This document shows positions 49,832 to 61,504 of a stretch of DNA of 64,000 nucleotides, in pieces (position 1 is the stretch's first letter; each line of letters begins with the position of its first letter). The notes beneath the pieces are model-generated. The model ran no database searches. It had not been told where the DNA came from and saw nothing but the letters and a program-made list of their open reading frames with translations. The translations under genes were made by a program, and so were the position numbers. The stretch comes from Cupriavidus malaysiensis. GTDB taxonomy: Bacteria; Pseudomonadota; Gammaproteobacteria; Burkholderiales; Burkholderiaceae. The stretch is from positions 558,001-622,000 of the forward strand of contig NZ_CP017755.1 of the NCBI RefSeq assembly GCF_001854325.1, read 5' to 3'.

Positions 49832-50760
49832 ACATGCCGTCGACCGGGTTCACATCGGCGCCGACACCGGCACCAACATCGGCACCAACATCGGCACCCA
49901 CACCGGCGCCGGACGCCGCCGGCGGTGCTCCGCGCCCGGCGTGGCGGCGCTTCGCCGGCAACCGGCTGGCGCTGGCCGGGCTCGCGCTGATCCTGCTGGT
50001 GCTGGCGGCCACGCTGCTCGCGCCCTGGCTGGCGCCCTTCGATCCGGACGCCGCCGATCCGCTGCAGCGGCTGGCGCCGCCCGGCACGGCGCACCACCTG
50101 CTCGGGCTGGACGCGCAGGGGCGCGACATCGCCAGCCGCCTGCTGTGGGGCGGCCGCCGCGCACTGCTCGGCAGCCTGCCGCCGGTGGTGCTGGCGGTGC
50201 TGCTGAGCCTGGCCCTGGGCCTGCTGGCGGGCTACTACCGCAATCCCTGGTCGGCGCTGATCATGCGGGTCATCGACATCCTGTTCGCCTTCCCCATGGT
50301 GCTGCTGGCCATCGGCCTGGCCACCGCGCTCGGGCCCGGCACCTGGGCGGTGGCGCTGACGGTGGTCGCGGCGGCCACGCCCTACCTGACGCGCGTGGTC
50401 TATGCCGCGGTACGGGCCGAGCGCGACAAGGAGTACCTGGAAGCGGCCCGCGCCGGCGGCGCCGGCGCCGCCGCCGTGCTGCTGCGCGAGCTGCTGCCCA
50501 ATGTGGCCAGCGGTGCCGTGGTCTACGGCACCACGCTGGTGGGCGGCATGATCGTGTTCCAGGCCGGGCTCAGCTTCCTCGGCCTCGGCACGCAGCCGCC
50601 GCAGGCCGACTGGGGCCGTATGGCGGCCGAAGGCGTGCAGGTGATGGTGCTGGGCGCGCCGCACGTGGCGACCGCGCCGGCACTGGTGATCGTGGTGCTG
50701 GCGCTGTCATTCAACTGGCTGGGCAACGGCCTGCGCGATGCGCTGGATCCGCGCGACTGA
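49828..50760 (+). CDS. ABC transporter permease, DppC-like (importer 2)
   Basis: 310 aa if it starts at GTG 49828, which overlaps the previous stop (GTGA); ATG 49834 is the alternative. The N-terminal tail is a Thr-Ser-Ala-Pro repeat (SAPTPAPTSAPTSAPTPAP) encoded by 12-bp DNA repeats. Then FAGNRLALAGLALILLVLAA, LLGLDAQGRDIASRLLWG and the EAA loop EYLEAARAGGAGAAAVLLRELLPN. Confidence 0.9.
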   Translation: MNMPSTGFTSAPTPAPTSAPTSAPTPAPDAAGGAPRPAWRRFAGNRLALAGLALILLVLAATLLAPWLAPFDPDAADPLQRLAPPGTAHHLLGLDAQGRDIASRLLWGGRRALLGSLPPVVLAVLLSLALGLLAGYYRNPWSALIMRVIDILFAFPMVLLAIGLATALGPGTWAVALTVVAAATPYLTRVVYAAVRAERDKEYLEAARAGGAGAAAVLLRELLPNVASGAVVYGTTLVGGMIVFQAGLSFLGLGTQPPQADWGRMAAEGVQVMVLGAPHVATAPALVIVVLALSFNWLGNGLRDALDPRD

Positions 50761-50820
50761 GCCGGGCCCGGCCTCCATGACAACGCGAAACGCCGGCACG
50801 GGCCGGCAAGGAAGCCTGCG

Positions 50821-52563
50821 ATGAGTCTCCTCAGCATCCGCCAGCTCGGCATCGAATTCACCGGCGCGCACGGGCCGCAGCGCGTGCTGCACGGGGTGGA
50901 CCTGGAGGTCGGCGCCGGCGAGGTGGTGGCCGTGGTGGGCGAGTCGGGCTCGGGCAAGAGCCTGACCGCTGCCGCCGTGATGGGCCTGCTGCCGGCACGC
51001 GGCTGCCGCGCCTGGGGCCAGGTGCGCTTCGACGGGCGCGAACTGCTCGGGTTGCGCGAAGCCGAGCACAACACGGTGCGCGGGCAGGGCATCGGCATCG
51101 TCTTCCAGAATTCACTGTCTTCGCTCGACCCGTCCTTCCGCATCGGCGAGCAGATGGCCGAAGGGCTGCGCTACCGGCTCGGCCTGGGCCGCGCGCAGGC
51201 CGCCGCCACCGCGGGCAGCTGGCTGGAGCGGGTCGGCATACGCGAGCCGGGGCGGGTGCTGCGCGCCTACCCGCACGAGCTGTCGGGCGGCATGCGCCAG
51301 CGCATCCTGATCGCCATGGCAGTGATGGCGCGGCCGCGGCTGCTGATCGCCGACGAACCCACCACGGCGCTCGATCCGACCGTGCAGAAGCAGATCCTGG
51401 ACCTGCTGCGTGATCTCCACCGCGAGGACGGCACCGCCATCCTGCTGATCACCCACGACTTCGGCGTGGTGTCCTACCTGAGCGAGCGCGTGGCGGTGCT
51501 GCGCGCCGGCCGCGTGGTCGAGCACGGCCGCACGGCCGACGTGCTGCGCGCGCCCGATCATCCTTACACGGCCGCCCTGCTGGCGGCCGTGCCGCAGAGC
51601 AGGGCGCCGGAGCCGGCGTCGGTGTCCGTGCCGGCGTACGAAGCGGGCGCGCCGGGGCAGGGCGAAAGCACGGTGCTCGCGCTGCGCGGTATCGGCCGCC
51701 GCTTCGGTAGCGCTGGCGGCGGCGGTGTCGGCGGCTGGCTGCGGCGTGGCGCGGACGAGGTGGTCGCCCTGCAGCCCACCGACCTGGCGCTGCGGCGTGG
51801 CGAGATCCTCGGCCTGATCGGTGAATCGGGCTCGGGCAAGTCGACCCTGGCACGTCTCGCGGCACGCCTGCTGGAACCCTCCGGCGGCAGCGTGCTGGCC
51901 GGCGGCCAGGACGTCACCGCCTTGCACGGGCGCGCGCTGGCGGGCTTCCGGCGCGACGTGCAGTTCGTCTTCCAGGACAGCGGTGCCTCGCTCAATCCGC
52001 GCCGCACCATCGGCGCGCAGATCGCCGATCCGCTGCTGCGCCTGGGCGTGGCGCGCAACGCCGCCCAGGCGCAGGCACTGGCCGCGCAGGCGCTGGAGCA
52101 CGTCGGACTGCAGGCGCAGCACCTGGCGCGCTACCCGCACGAGTTCTCGGGCGGGCAGCGCCAGCGCATCGGCATCGCGCGGGCGCTGGCGCCGCGCCCG
52201 GCCTGCGTGATCCTGGACGAGCCGACCTCGGCGCTGGACGTCTCCATCCAGGCACAGGTGCTGGCACTGCTGCGGCGCCTGCGCGACGAGCTCGACCTGA
52301 CCTATCTGTTCATCAGCCATGACCTCGGCGTGGTGGCCTCGTTCTGCGACCGCATCGCGGTGATGGAGCGCGGGCGCATCGTCGACCGCTTCGCCAGCGC
52401 CGCGCTGCACGATCCTGCCCGGCACGCGGCCACGCGCCGCCTGCTCGATGCGGTGCTGCCGTTGCCGGTGCCGCTTCAGGTGCCGCATCAGGTGCCGCAT
52501 CAGGTGCCGCTTCATGCGCCGGTGATGCAGGACGCCACGGCGCCGGCCCGGCAGGCGGCCTGA
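50821..52563 (+). CDS. fused double ATP-binding ABC protein (importer 2)
   Basis: 580 aa with two nucleotide-binding domains in one chain. Domain 1 (residues 1-265): [42 protein letters not shown]. Domain 2 (about 280-555): [41 protein letters not shown]. This is the GsiA/YejF-like arrangement. The tail has a Pro-His-Gln-Val repeat ([15 protein letters not shown]). Confidence 0.92.
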   Translation: MSLLSIRQLGIEFTGAHGPQRVLHGVDLEVGAGEVVAVVGESGSGKSLTAAAVMGLLPARGCRAWGQVRFDGRELLGLREAEHNTVRGQGIGIVFQNSLSSLDPSFRIGEQMAEGLRYRLGLGRAQAAATAGSWLERVGIREPGRVLRAYPHELSGGMRQRILIAMAVMARPRLLIADEPTTALDPTVQKQILDLLRDLHREDGTAILLITHDFGVVSYLSERVAVLRAGRVVEHGRTADVLRAPDHPYTAALLAAVPQSRAPEPASVSVPAYEAGAPGQGESTVLALRGIGRRFGSAGGGGVGGWLRRGADEVVALQPTDLALRRGEILGLIGESGSGKSTLARLAARLLEPSGGSVLAGGQDVTALHGRALAGFRRDVQFVFQDSGASLNPRRTIGAQIADPLLRLGVARNAAQAQALAAQALEHVGLQAQHLARYPHEFSGGQRQRIGIARALAPRPACVILDEPTSALDVSIQAQVLALLRRLRDELDLTYLFISHDLGVVASFCDRIAVMERGRIVDRFASAALHDPARHAATRRLLDAVLPLPVPLQVPHQVPHQVPLHAPVMQDATAPARQAA

Positions 52564-52653
52564 CCACCGTTCTTCGCCGCCGACCACTTCGAGCGGGCGG
52601 CCATATCCACAGGCCCCGGCGGGATGGCCGGCGGCGGCACCAGGAGCCATGAC

Positions 52654-52797
52654 ATGAACAAAGCAAGAGATCTCGACCAGCGCGCGCCGCGGCGCGCCGT
52701 CTCCAGCCACAACCCGCTGCGGCACAAGACGCAGGTGCCGGGTGCCCATGACCTGAACGGCGAGACCACCCGCCTGAAGGAAGGGCGCACCTTCTGA
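52654..52797 (+). CDS. 47-residue basic small protein
   Basis: CAGGAG lies 9 bases before ATG 52654. The 47-aa product is basic and hydrophilic, with MNKARDLDQRAP, SSHNPLRHKTQVPGA and HDLNGETTRLKEGRTF, and has no membrane segment. It lies between importer 2 and the DUF3088 gene. The good ribosome binding site and balanced composition suggest a real gene; function unknown. Confidence 0.6.
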   Translation: MNKARDLDQRAPRRAVSSHNPLRHKTQVPGAHDLNGETTRLKEGRTF

Positions 52798-52883
52798 GTC
52801 CGGGCGTGGCGGCGGGCAGCCATGCCGCCGCCACGCCCGATCACATCCATCCTCGACCCAGTCCACCGCTATCACCGACCACC

Positions 52884-53228
52884 ATGAGCCGCGACCGCCT
52901 TTTCCTGCTGGAACCCGGATTCACCGATGCCGCTCGTCCGGGCGAGCGCTTCGTCTGCCCCGACTGCCTGCCCATCGAAGGGCTGCTGGCCGCCGACCCG
53001 GCGCGCGCGGCGCGCCTGGAGATCGTGCGCGTGCCGTTCGCGCGGCCGCGCGCCGCCGTGGCGGCCGTGCTCGGCCCCGACAACCAGGGCCTGCCGGTAC
53101 TGGTGCTGGATGGCGACGCCGCGCCGCCGGCCGACGCGCATGTCCATGGCGTGCTGCGCTTCGTCACCGATACGCGGCGCATCCTCGACCTGCTGGCCGA
53201 ACGGCACGGCTTCCCGCGGGTGCATTGA
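52884..53228 (+). CDS. DUF3088 family protein (thioredoxin-fold-like)
   Basis: 114 aa from ATG 52884. The start MSRDRLFLLEPGFTDAARPG and the FVCPDCLPIEGLLA segment with a C-x-x-C pair match DUF3088, which looks like a reduced thioredoxin/glutaredoxin-type fold. A redox or metal-binding function is possible. Location next to thiol-related genes fits but proves nothing. It is convergent with importer 3 (46 bp). Confidence 0.8.
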   Translation: MSRDRLFLLEPGFTDAARPGERFVCPDCLPIEGLLAADPARAARLEIVRVPFARPRAAVAAVLGPDNQGLPVLVLDGDAAPPADAHVHGVLRFVTDTRRILDLLAERHGFPRVH

Positions 53229-53273
53229 GGACGCCTGCCCGGCCTGCCCCGCCCTGCGCTGCTCCTCCCTGCT

Positions 53274-55090
<1,817 letters not shown>

Positions 55091-55094
<4 letters not shown>

Positions 55095-56032
55095 TGCAGC
55101 TTGGGGTCGAAGGCGTCGCGCAGCCAGTCGCCGAGCAGGTTGACCGACAGCGCCAGCGCGAGCAGGGTGAGGGCGGGGAACAGCAGGATCCACCATTCGC
55201 CGGAGAAGAGGAAGGCCTGGCCGATGCGGATCAGCGTGCCCAGCGAGGGCTGGGTCGCCGGCAGGCCGACGCCGAGGTAGGACAGGGTGGATTCCGCCAC
55301 CACGGCCAGGGCGAAGCTGAGCGTGCCGATCACCAGCACGGGCGCCAGCATATTGGGCAGCAGGTGGCCCAGCAGGATGGCGTTGCGCGAGCGGCCGCTG
55401 ATGCGCGCCGCGGCGATGTAGTCCTTCTGTTTCTCGACCAGGGTCACGCCGCGGATGGTGCGCGCGTACTGCACCCACTCGGACAGGGCGATGGCGAGGA
55501 TGATGACGTACACCGCCATGTCGTCGCGATAGCCCTCCGGCAGCAGGCCGCGCGCGATGCCGAAGATCAGCAGCGCGACCAGCAGCACCGGGAAGGTGAG
55601 CTGGATGTCGGCCACGCGCATCACCAGGGCGTCGAACCAGCCGCCGGCATAGCCCGCCAGCAGCCCCAGCGCGACGCCGGCCAGCAGCGACAGCGCTACC
55701 GCGGCGGCGCCGACCAGCAGCGAGACGCGCAGGCCGTAGAGGATGGCCGACAGCAGGTCGCGTCCCTGGTCGTCGCTGCCGAGCGGGTAGAAGGCACCCG
55801 AAGGGCCGTGCCGCCACGGCGGGGTGAAGGCGTCGAGCAGTTCCAGCGCGGCCGGGTCGAAGGGATTCTGCCGTGCCAGCCAGGGCGCCAGCAGCGCTGC
55901 CAGCAGGAGCAGGCCCAGGGTCAGCAGCGCGGCCTGCACCGCGCGCGAGCGCGCCAGCGTGCGCAGTGCCGCGTGGTCGGACTGGCGCCAGCGGGCCAGC
56001 AGGCCCGGGCGTGGAAGAGGCGGTTGGCTCAT
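55091..56032 (-). CDS. ABC transporter permease, DppC-like (importer 3)
   Basis: 313 aa from ATG 56032. AALLTLGLLLLAALLAPWLA, FYPLGSDDQGRDLLSAILYGLRVSLLVG and the EAA loop DYIAAARISGRSRNAILLGHLLPN identify DppC. Six membrane helices. An 86-bp gap separates it from the upstream permease. Confidence 0.9.
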
Positions 56033-56118
56033 GTCGGGGCGGGAAAGGTGGAGGGTGGAACGTTGGCGATGAGAGGACGGGGCGGCGCGTGCAGGCACGC
56101 TCGATCGCACAGGCACAC

Positions 56119-57084
56119 TCAGGCGCGCCGCAGGCGCGGATCGGCCAGCGCGTAGACAAGGTCGACCACCAGGTTGATGACGACGTAGAGCAGCGCGATC
56201 AGCAGCAGGTAGGCGGCGATCACCGGCACGTCCACGGCCTGGATCGAGGCGATGAACAGCGCGCCCAGGCCGGGCCACTGGAACACCGTCTCGGTGACGA
56301 TGGCGAAGGCCACCAGCGAGCCGACCTGCAGCCCGGCGATGGTGATCACCGGGATCAGGGTGTTGCGCAGCGCGTGGCCGTAGACGATGCGGCGCTCGCC
56401 GAGCCCGCGCGCGCGGGCGAAGCGCACGTAGTCGCTGCGCATCGCTTCCAGCATCTCCGCGCGCACCAGGCGCTGGATCAGGGTGAGCTTGAACAAGGCC
56501 AGCGTGGCCACCGGCAGGATCAGCGACAGCCAGCCCGAGGCGGTCAGCAGCCCGGTGCTCCAGCCCCCCAGCATGACCACCTCGCCGCGCCCGAACGAGG
56601 GCAGCCAGTGCAGCCGGACCGCGAACAGGTAGATCAGGCCGATGCCGATCAGGAAGGTGGGCAGCGACACGCCCACCAGCGAGGCGGCGGCCAGCAGCCG
56701 GCCGGTCCAGCCGTCGCGCCGCAGCGCGCCGCGCACGCCCAGCACGATGCCGCCGAGCAGGGCGACGAGCGCGGCCACTGCCGCCAGTTCCAGCGTGGCC
56801 GGCGCGCGCTCGGCGATGACCTCGGTGACCGGGCGCCGCACGCGGTAGGAAATGCCGAAGCGGCCGTGCAGCACGTTGTCGAGATAGCGCGCGAACTGCA
56901 CCGGCACCGGCTGGTCGAAGCCGAGTTCGGCCACCAGGCGCTGGCGTTCCGCCAGCGAGGCATCTTCGCCCAGCAGGCTCACGGTGGGATCGCCGAGATG
57001 GCGGAACACCAGGAAGGAGAGGAAGGAGACGGCCAGCAGCACCAGCAGCGACTGGCCCAGGCGGCGCATCAGATGGACGAGCAT
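56119..57084 (-). CDS. ABC transporter permease, DppB-like (importer 3)
   Basis: 321 aa. MRRLGQSLLVLLAVSFLSFLVF, RQRLVAELGFDQPVPVQFARYL, and the EAA loop YVRFARARGLGERRIVYGHALRNTLIPVI are DppB features. It lies 46 bp downstream of the SBP gene. Confidence 0.92.
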   Translation of the reverse strand: MLVHLMRRLGQSLLVLLAVSFLSFLVFRHLGDPTVSLLGEDASLAERQRLVAELGFDQPVPVQFARYLDNVLHGRFGISYRVRRPVTEVIAERAPATLELAAVAALVALLGGIVLGVRGALRRDGWTGRLLAAASLVGVSLPTFLIGIGLIYLFAVRLHWLPSFGRGEVVMLGGWSTGLLTASGWLSLILPVATLALFKLTLIQRLVRAEMLEAMRSDYVRFARARGLGERRIVYGHALRNTLIPVITIAGLQVGSLVAFAIVTETVFQWPGLGALFIASIQAVDVPVIAAYLLLIALLYVVINLVVDLVYALADPRLRRA

Positions 57085-57130
57085 CGGCGTAGCGTGTGGC
57101 GTGTGGGTTGTGCGGGAGCGGGCGGCGGCG

Positions 57131-58741
57131 TCATCCCTTGGCCAGCTTGAACAGCTTGAAATAAGGCGTGTTCGACGGATTCACCGGGATGTCGAGCTTG
57201 CGCACCATCGCATAGGTCTGGATCTGGTCGTGCAGCGGCAGGTAGATCAGCTCCTTCTGCACCGTGGTCCAGATGCTGCGGATGGTCTCGTCGCGCCGGC
57301 GCGCATCGCCCTCGGCGGCCAGCGAGACGATCTTGGCATCCAGCTCGGCATTGCTGTAGCGGGTGGCGTTGGTCGCCCCGCGCGAGTTCTTGCCGCGCGA
57401 ATGCACCAGGTAGTCGAAGATGTAGGCCGAGTCGTAGGTCGGCACGCCCCAGCCGTACAGGTAGAAGTCGGTGTCCAGGTTGTTGATGGCCGCGGTCTGG
57501 AGCGCCAGCGGACGCGCGGCCACCGTGGTCCTGACGCCGATGCGGCCGAGGAAGCCGGCCGCGGCCTGGCAGATCGCCTCGTCGTTCAGGTAGCGGTCGT
57601 TGGTGCAATGCAGGGTGATGGCGAAGCCGTTGGGATAGCCGGCTTCGGCCAGCAGCGCCCTGGCGCGTGCCACGTCGCTCTTGCCGACCACGTCGAAGGC
57701 CTTGTCGTAGCCGTGCACGAAGGGCGGGGCGATGATGTTGGTCGGTACCGACAGGCCGCGCATGACCGCGGTCTTGATGGCGTTGCGGTCGATCGCGAGC
57801 TGGAAGGCCTCGCGCACGCGGCGGTCCGCCAGCGGGTTGCGGTCCTTGACGTCGGCGTACTTGAGCGGGGCGCTGCCCACGTTGAGGCCGAAGAAGATCA
57901 CGCGGTTCTCGGCGGCCTGGTTGACCCGCAGGCGCGGCTCGGCGCGCAGGCGCGCCGCATCCTGGATGGGCAGGTCCTGCACGAAGTCGACCTCGCCCGA
58001 CAGCAGCGCCGCCACGCGCGTGGCCGGCGACTTGATCGGCAGGTACACCAGTTCGTCGATCTCCAGCGGGAACTGGCCGCGTCCCCAGTACTGCGGGAAC
58101 AGCTTCAGCACGGTGCGCACGTCCTGCTCGCGCGACGCGATCACATAAGGACCGGTGCCGTTCTCATGGCGGGTGGCGTAGGTCTCCTCCTTGGCGGAGG
58201 CGTTCTGCGGCTGCTCGACGTTGTGCGCCTTGGCCCAGGCCGCGCTCAGGATCTGGATATTGGTCAGGCTCTCGGGCAGCAGCGGGTTGGGGCCGGCGGT
58301 CTTGATGCGCACCACGAACGGCGAGACCTTGCTGACTTCGGTGATCGACACCAGCAGGGACTTCATGTCCGAAGTCGGGGCCCTGGCGCGCTGCAGGGAG
58401 AAGACCACGTCATCGGCGGTGAAGAGGCTGCCGTCGTGGAACTTGACGCCCTTGCGCAGCTGGAATTCCCACACGGTGGGATCGTCGGTGCGCTGCCAGG
58501 AGGCCGCCAGCGTCGGCAGCAGCTTGCCCTCGGCGGTGCGGATGATCAGCGGCTCGTAGACCTGATGCAGCAGGTTGTGGTTGGGGCCGTTGTTGAGCGC
58601 GTGCGGATCGAGCGTCGAGGCATCGGTCGAGCGCGCCCAGCGCACGGTCTCGGCGAGGGCCGGAGGCGCGGCGAGCAGGTTGGCGGCGAGGGTGGCGAAG
58701 GCGGCGGTGAGGGAGGCCGTGCGGGCCAGGCGTTGCAGCAT
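57131..58741 (-). CDS. peptide-type ABC transporter substrate-binding protein (importer 3)
   Basis: 536 aa from ATG 58741; upstream in-frame codons run into the aminopeptidase gene. A signal peptide (to about residue 31, ALA) is followed by VRWARSTDASTLDPHALNN, FQLRKGVKFHDGSLFTADDV, NGTGPYVIASREQDVRTVL and DRRVREAFQLAIDRNAI. It follows the aminopeptidase gene by 98 bp on the same strand. Confidence 0.9.
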   Translation of the reverse strand: MLQRLARTASLTAAFATLAANLLAAPPALAETVRWARSTDASTLDPHALNNGPNHNLLHQVYEPLIIRTAEGKLLPTLAASWQRTDDPTVWEFQLRKGVKFHDGSLFTADDVVFSLQRARAPTSDMKSLLVSITEVSKVSPFVVRIKTAGPNPLLPESLTNIQILSAAWAKAHNVEQPQNASAKEETYATRHENGTGPYVIASREQDVRTVLKLFPQYWGRGQFPLEIDELVYLPIKSPATRVAALLSGEVDFVQDLPIQDAARLRAEPRLRVNQAAENRVIFFGLNVGSAPLKYADVKDRNPLADRRVREAFQLAIDRNAIKTAVMRGLSVPTNIIAPPFVHGYDKAFDVVGKSDVARARALLAEAGYPNGFAITLHCTNDRYLNDEAICQAAAGFLGRIGVRTTVAARPLALQTAAINNLDTDFYLYGWGVPTYDSAYIFDYLVHSRGKNSRGATNATRYSNAELDAKIVSLAAEGDARRRDETIRSIWTTVQKELIYLPLHDQIQTYAMVRKLDIPVNPSNTPYFKLFKLAKG

Positions 58742-58839
58742 CGGGAGGGTCTCCACGGGAAAGAGGGACAAGGTGGCAGGGCAGCGGGGCGCCCTGCGGA
58801 AAATCGGAACGCGCTGGTGGCGATGTTCAGTCGTAGTGC

Positions 58840-60297
58840 TCAGTCGCCCGGCGTGCCGCCGGTGCCGCCGAAGCGCTCGCACAGCCAGGCCGCCAGCGCG
58901 CGCAGGCCCTGCGCCTCGCCGCCGCGCGGACGGCCCGGGCGCGCCTCCGGGTTCCAGGCGAACAGGTCCAGGTGCAGCCAGGGCGTGCCGGCCGGCACGA
59001 AGCGCGACAGGAACAGCGCGGCGGTGATGGCGCCCGCGTGCGGGTTGGCGGCGGCGTTCTGCAGGTCGGCGCTGGAAGACTTGAGCATGGCCTGGTAGGG
59101 CTGCCACAGCGGCAGCCGCCACAGCGGGTCGGCCACGCGCCGGGCCTGCTCCAGCAGGCTGGCGGCCAGCGCATCGTCGTGGCAGAACAGGGCCGGCAGC
59201 TCGGGCCCGAGCGCCACGCGCGCGGCGCCCGTCAGGGTGGCGAAGTCAATCACCAGGGCGGTGGCGCCGTGCCGCGCGTCGAGCGCATGGGCCAGCGCGT
59301 CGGCCAGCACCAGGCGGCCTTCGGCATCGGTGTTCTCGATCTCCACCGAGAGGCCGTTGCCGGCGCGCACGACGTCGCCGGGGCGCAGCGCGCCGGCGCC
59401 GACGGCGTTCTCCACGGCCGGCACGAGCAGGGTCAGCTGTACCGGCAGGCGCGCCTGCATCAGCAGTTGCGCCAGCGCGATGGCGTGGGCGGCGCCGCCC
59501 ATGTCCTTTTTCATCCAGCGCATGCCGGCGGCGGGCTTGAGGTCGAGCCCGCCGGAGTCGAAGCAGACGCCCTTGCCGACCAGCACCAGGCGCGGCGCGC
59601 CGGGCTCGCCCCAGTGCAGCGCGGCCACGCGCGGGGCCTGTGCCGCCGCGCGCCCGACCGCGTGCACCAGCGGGAAGCCCGCGCCGGGCAGCGCCTCGCC
59701 CGTCCATTGTTCGTAGCGCGCGCCATGCGCCCGCGCCAGCGTGCGCACCTCGTCGGCGAGCTGCTGCGGGCCGAGCACGTTGGCGGGGGTATTGACCAGG
59801 CGGCGCACCAGGCCGGTGGCGGCCGCCAGCGGGGCGACGGCGGCACGCTCGGCCGTGTCGCTGACCAGTTCGGCCACGGCGGAATCCGGGGCATCCTGGG
59901 TATCCGGTGTGCCGGCCTCCCAGCCGCCGGGCAGGGCGCCGATGGCCCAGCCCAGCGCAGCGAGCGGCCGCTCGGGCGCCACCGTGCCGGGTACGGCGGC
60001 CAGGGCGTAGCGGCGCGCGGGAAGCTGCGCCGGCAGGCCGGCGAGCTGCCACAGCGGCTGGGCCGGATCGGCGCCCGCCACGGCGCCGGCCAGCGCGCCG
60101 TCGGGTGCGGGCAGCAGCAGCGTGGTGCCGGCTTCGGCGGCGAAGCCGGTGGCGCGCACCCAGCGCGCCTGGGCCGCGGGCAGCACGTCGAGCAGCGCGG
60201 CGAGCCCGGCCGGCGTCACCACGTAGAGCGGCAGGGCGTCGTCGGCCGTGCCGGTGAGTCCGCGCGGCGGCGGGATCGGGGCGGAAGCGGTGCTCAT
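58840..60297 (-). CDS. M17 family leucyl aminopeptidase
   Basis: 485 aa. The catalytic domain carries VLVGKGVCFDSGGLDLKP, WMKKDMGGAAHAI and the M17 signature NTDAEGRLVLADAL, so both metal sites and the catalytic Lys and Arg are present. No signal peptide: cytoplasmic. M17 enzymes split dipeptides, including Cys-Gly from glutathione. It lies between a Bug receptor and importer 3 in one minus-strand operon, so it probably digests what importer 3 brings in. Confidence 0.92.
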   Translation of the reverse strand: MSTASAPIPPPRGLTGTADDALPLYVVTPAGLAALLDVLPAAQARWVRATGFAAEAGTTLLLPAPDGALAGAVAGADPAQPLWQLAGLPAQLPARRYALAAVPGTVAPERPLAALGWAIGALPGGWEAGTPDTQDAPDSAVAELVSDTAERAAVAPLAAATGLVRRLVNTPANVLGPQQLADEVRTLARAHGARYEQWTGEALPGAGFPLVHAVGRAAAQAPRVAALHWGEPGAPRLVLVGKGVCFDSGGLDLKPAAGMRWMKKDMGGAAHAIALAQLLMQARLPVQLTLLVPAVENAVGAGALRPGDVVRAGNGLSVEIENTDAEGRLVLADALAHALDARHGATALVIDFATLTGAARVALGPELPALFCHDDALAASLLEQARRVADPLWRLPLWQPYQAMLKSSSADLQNAAANPHAGAITAALFLSRFVPAGTPWLHLDLFAWNPEARPGRPRGGEAQGLRALAAWLCERFGGTGGTPGD

Positions 60298-60351
60298 GTC
60301 GAAGGCGAAGGCGCCGGTTGCGGGGCGGGAACGGCGGCTGGCGCGGCGGTG

Positions 60352-61410
60352 TCAGTGCAGCGAGATGCCGGCCGCGGCGATGACCGAGGCATAGCGGGGC
60401 AGGTCGCGTGTCAAGGTGGCGTCCAGCTCCTGCGGCGTCGAGCCGACCACGGCATAGCCGGCCTCTTCGAGCTGGGCGCGCACCGCCGGTGCCTGCAGCA
60501 CGGCGGCGACGTCGCGGCTGAGCTTTTCCACCACGGCGGTGGGCGTGGCGGCCGGCGCGATCAGGCCCTGCCAGCTCTCCACGGCGAAGCCGGGCACGCC
60601 GGATTCGGCCAGGGTCGGCACCTGCGGCAGCGCCTTGGCGCGATAGGGCGTGGTGACCGCCAGCGCGGTCAGGCGGCCGCTGCGCACATAGTCGGTGACG
60701 GCCGCCAGCGTGATCAGCGTGGCGTCGATATGCCCGCCGAGCAGGTCCATGGTGGCGGGCGCGCCGCCGCCATAGGGGATGTAGTTGACGCGGATGCCGA
60801 GCTGGCGCGCCAGCATCTCGTGGGCGACATGGGCGATGCCGCCGTTGCCCGGCAGGCCCAGCGCGATCTCGCCGGGGCGCTTTTTCACCAGGGCCGCGTA
60901 CTCGCCGAAGGTCTTCACGCCCAGGTCCGGGCGCACCACCAGGATCTGCGGGTTGACCACCGCCTTGGTGACGCCGCGGAAGGCGCGGCCCGAGTCATAG
61001 GGCAGGCTCTTGAACAGCACGGCGTTCAGGGTCACGCCCTCGCCGGCCAGCAGCAGCGTGCTGCCGTCCGGCCGCGCCTTGGCCACCTGGGCCGCGCCGA
61101 GCGTGCCGCTGGCACCGACCACGTTGTCCACCACCACCGGGCGCCCCCACTTCTCGCTCAAGCGTGGCGCCAGCGTGCGGGCCAGCTTGTCGGCGCTGCC
61201 GCCGGCGGCCACTGGCACCACGATGCGGATGGCCTGCGCGGTGTCGTTGGCCGCGGCCGCGGGGCTGGCCGCCGCGAGGCCGGCGAACACAACCGTGACA
61301 GCGGTGGCAGCCATGGTGGCCGCGGCGCTCATGTTGCCAAGGGCCGCACGCAGGGCGGAGCGCAACGGACGCAGGGAACGGAGGGAGCGGAGCGGAGTGC
61401 GGCGGAACAT
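60352..61410 (-). CDS. Bug/TctC family substrate-binding protein
   Basis: 352 aa from ATG 61410, which lies close after the predicted promoter; an internal ATG (61332) would give a shorter signal sequence. The unusual Arg-rich start (LRSLRSLRPLRSALR) comes from short DNA repeats. Mature blocks: IRIVVPVAAGGSADK, PVVVDNVVGASGTLGAAQVAKARPDGST and NYIPYGGGAPATMDLLGGH. First gene of the Bug-aminopeptidase-importer 3 operon. Confidence 0.9.
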   Translation of the reverse strand: MFRRTPLRSLRSLRPLRSALRAALGNMSAAATMAATAVTVVFAGLAAASPAAAANDTAQAIRIVVPVAAGGSADKLARTLAPRLSEKWGRPVVVDNVVGASGTLGAAQVAKARPDGSTLLLAGEGVTLNAVLFKSLPYDSGRAFRGVTKAVVNPQILVVRPDLGVKTFGEYAALVKKRPGEIALGLPGNGGIAHVAHEMLARQLGIRVNYIPYGGGAPATMDLLGGHIDATLITLAAVTDYVRSGRLTALAVTTPYRAKALPQVPTLAESGVPGFAVESWQGLIAPAATPTAVVEKLSRDVAAVLQAPAVRAQLEEAGYAVVGSTPQELDATLTRDLPRYASVIAAAGISLH

Positions 61411-61432
61411 GGCTGGCCCATCGTGTCGAAAG

Positions 61433-61490
61433 GGCCAGCTTAGTCAGCGCGGCGGCGCGCTCAAACGAATGTTTCCTCGTAAGGATATGC
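61433..61490 (-). promoter_or_regulatory. LysR-type element and promoter of the Bug-aminopeptidase-importer 3 operon
   Basis: On the minus strand, 61490 to 61464 gives GCAT-N10-GGAA-N3-TTCGTT, again 27 bp. Twenty bases further the strand reads CTAAGCTGGCC (61443-61433), identical to the sequence after the hyuA element. The predicted transcript starts about 20-25 bp before the ATG at 61410. Confidence 0.65.
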
Positions 61491-61504
61491 GGGGGAAGCT
61501 TGCG

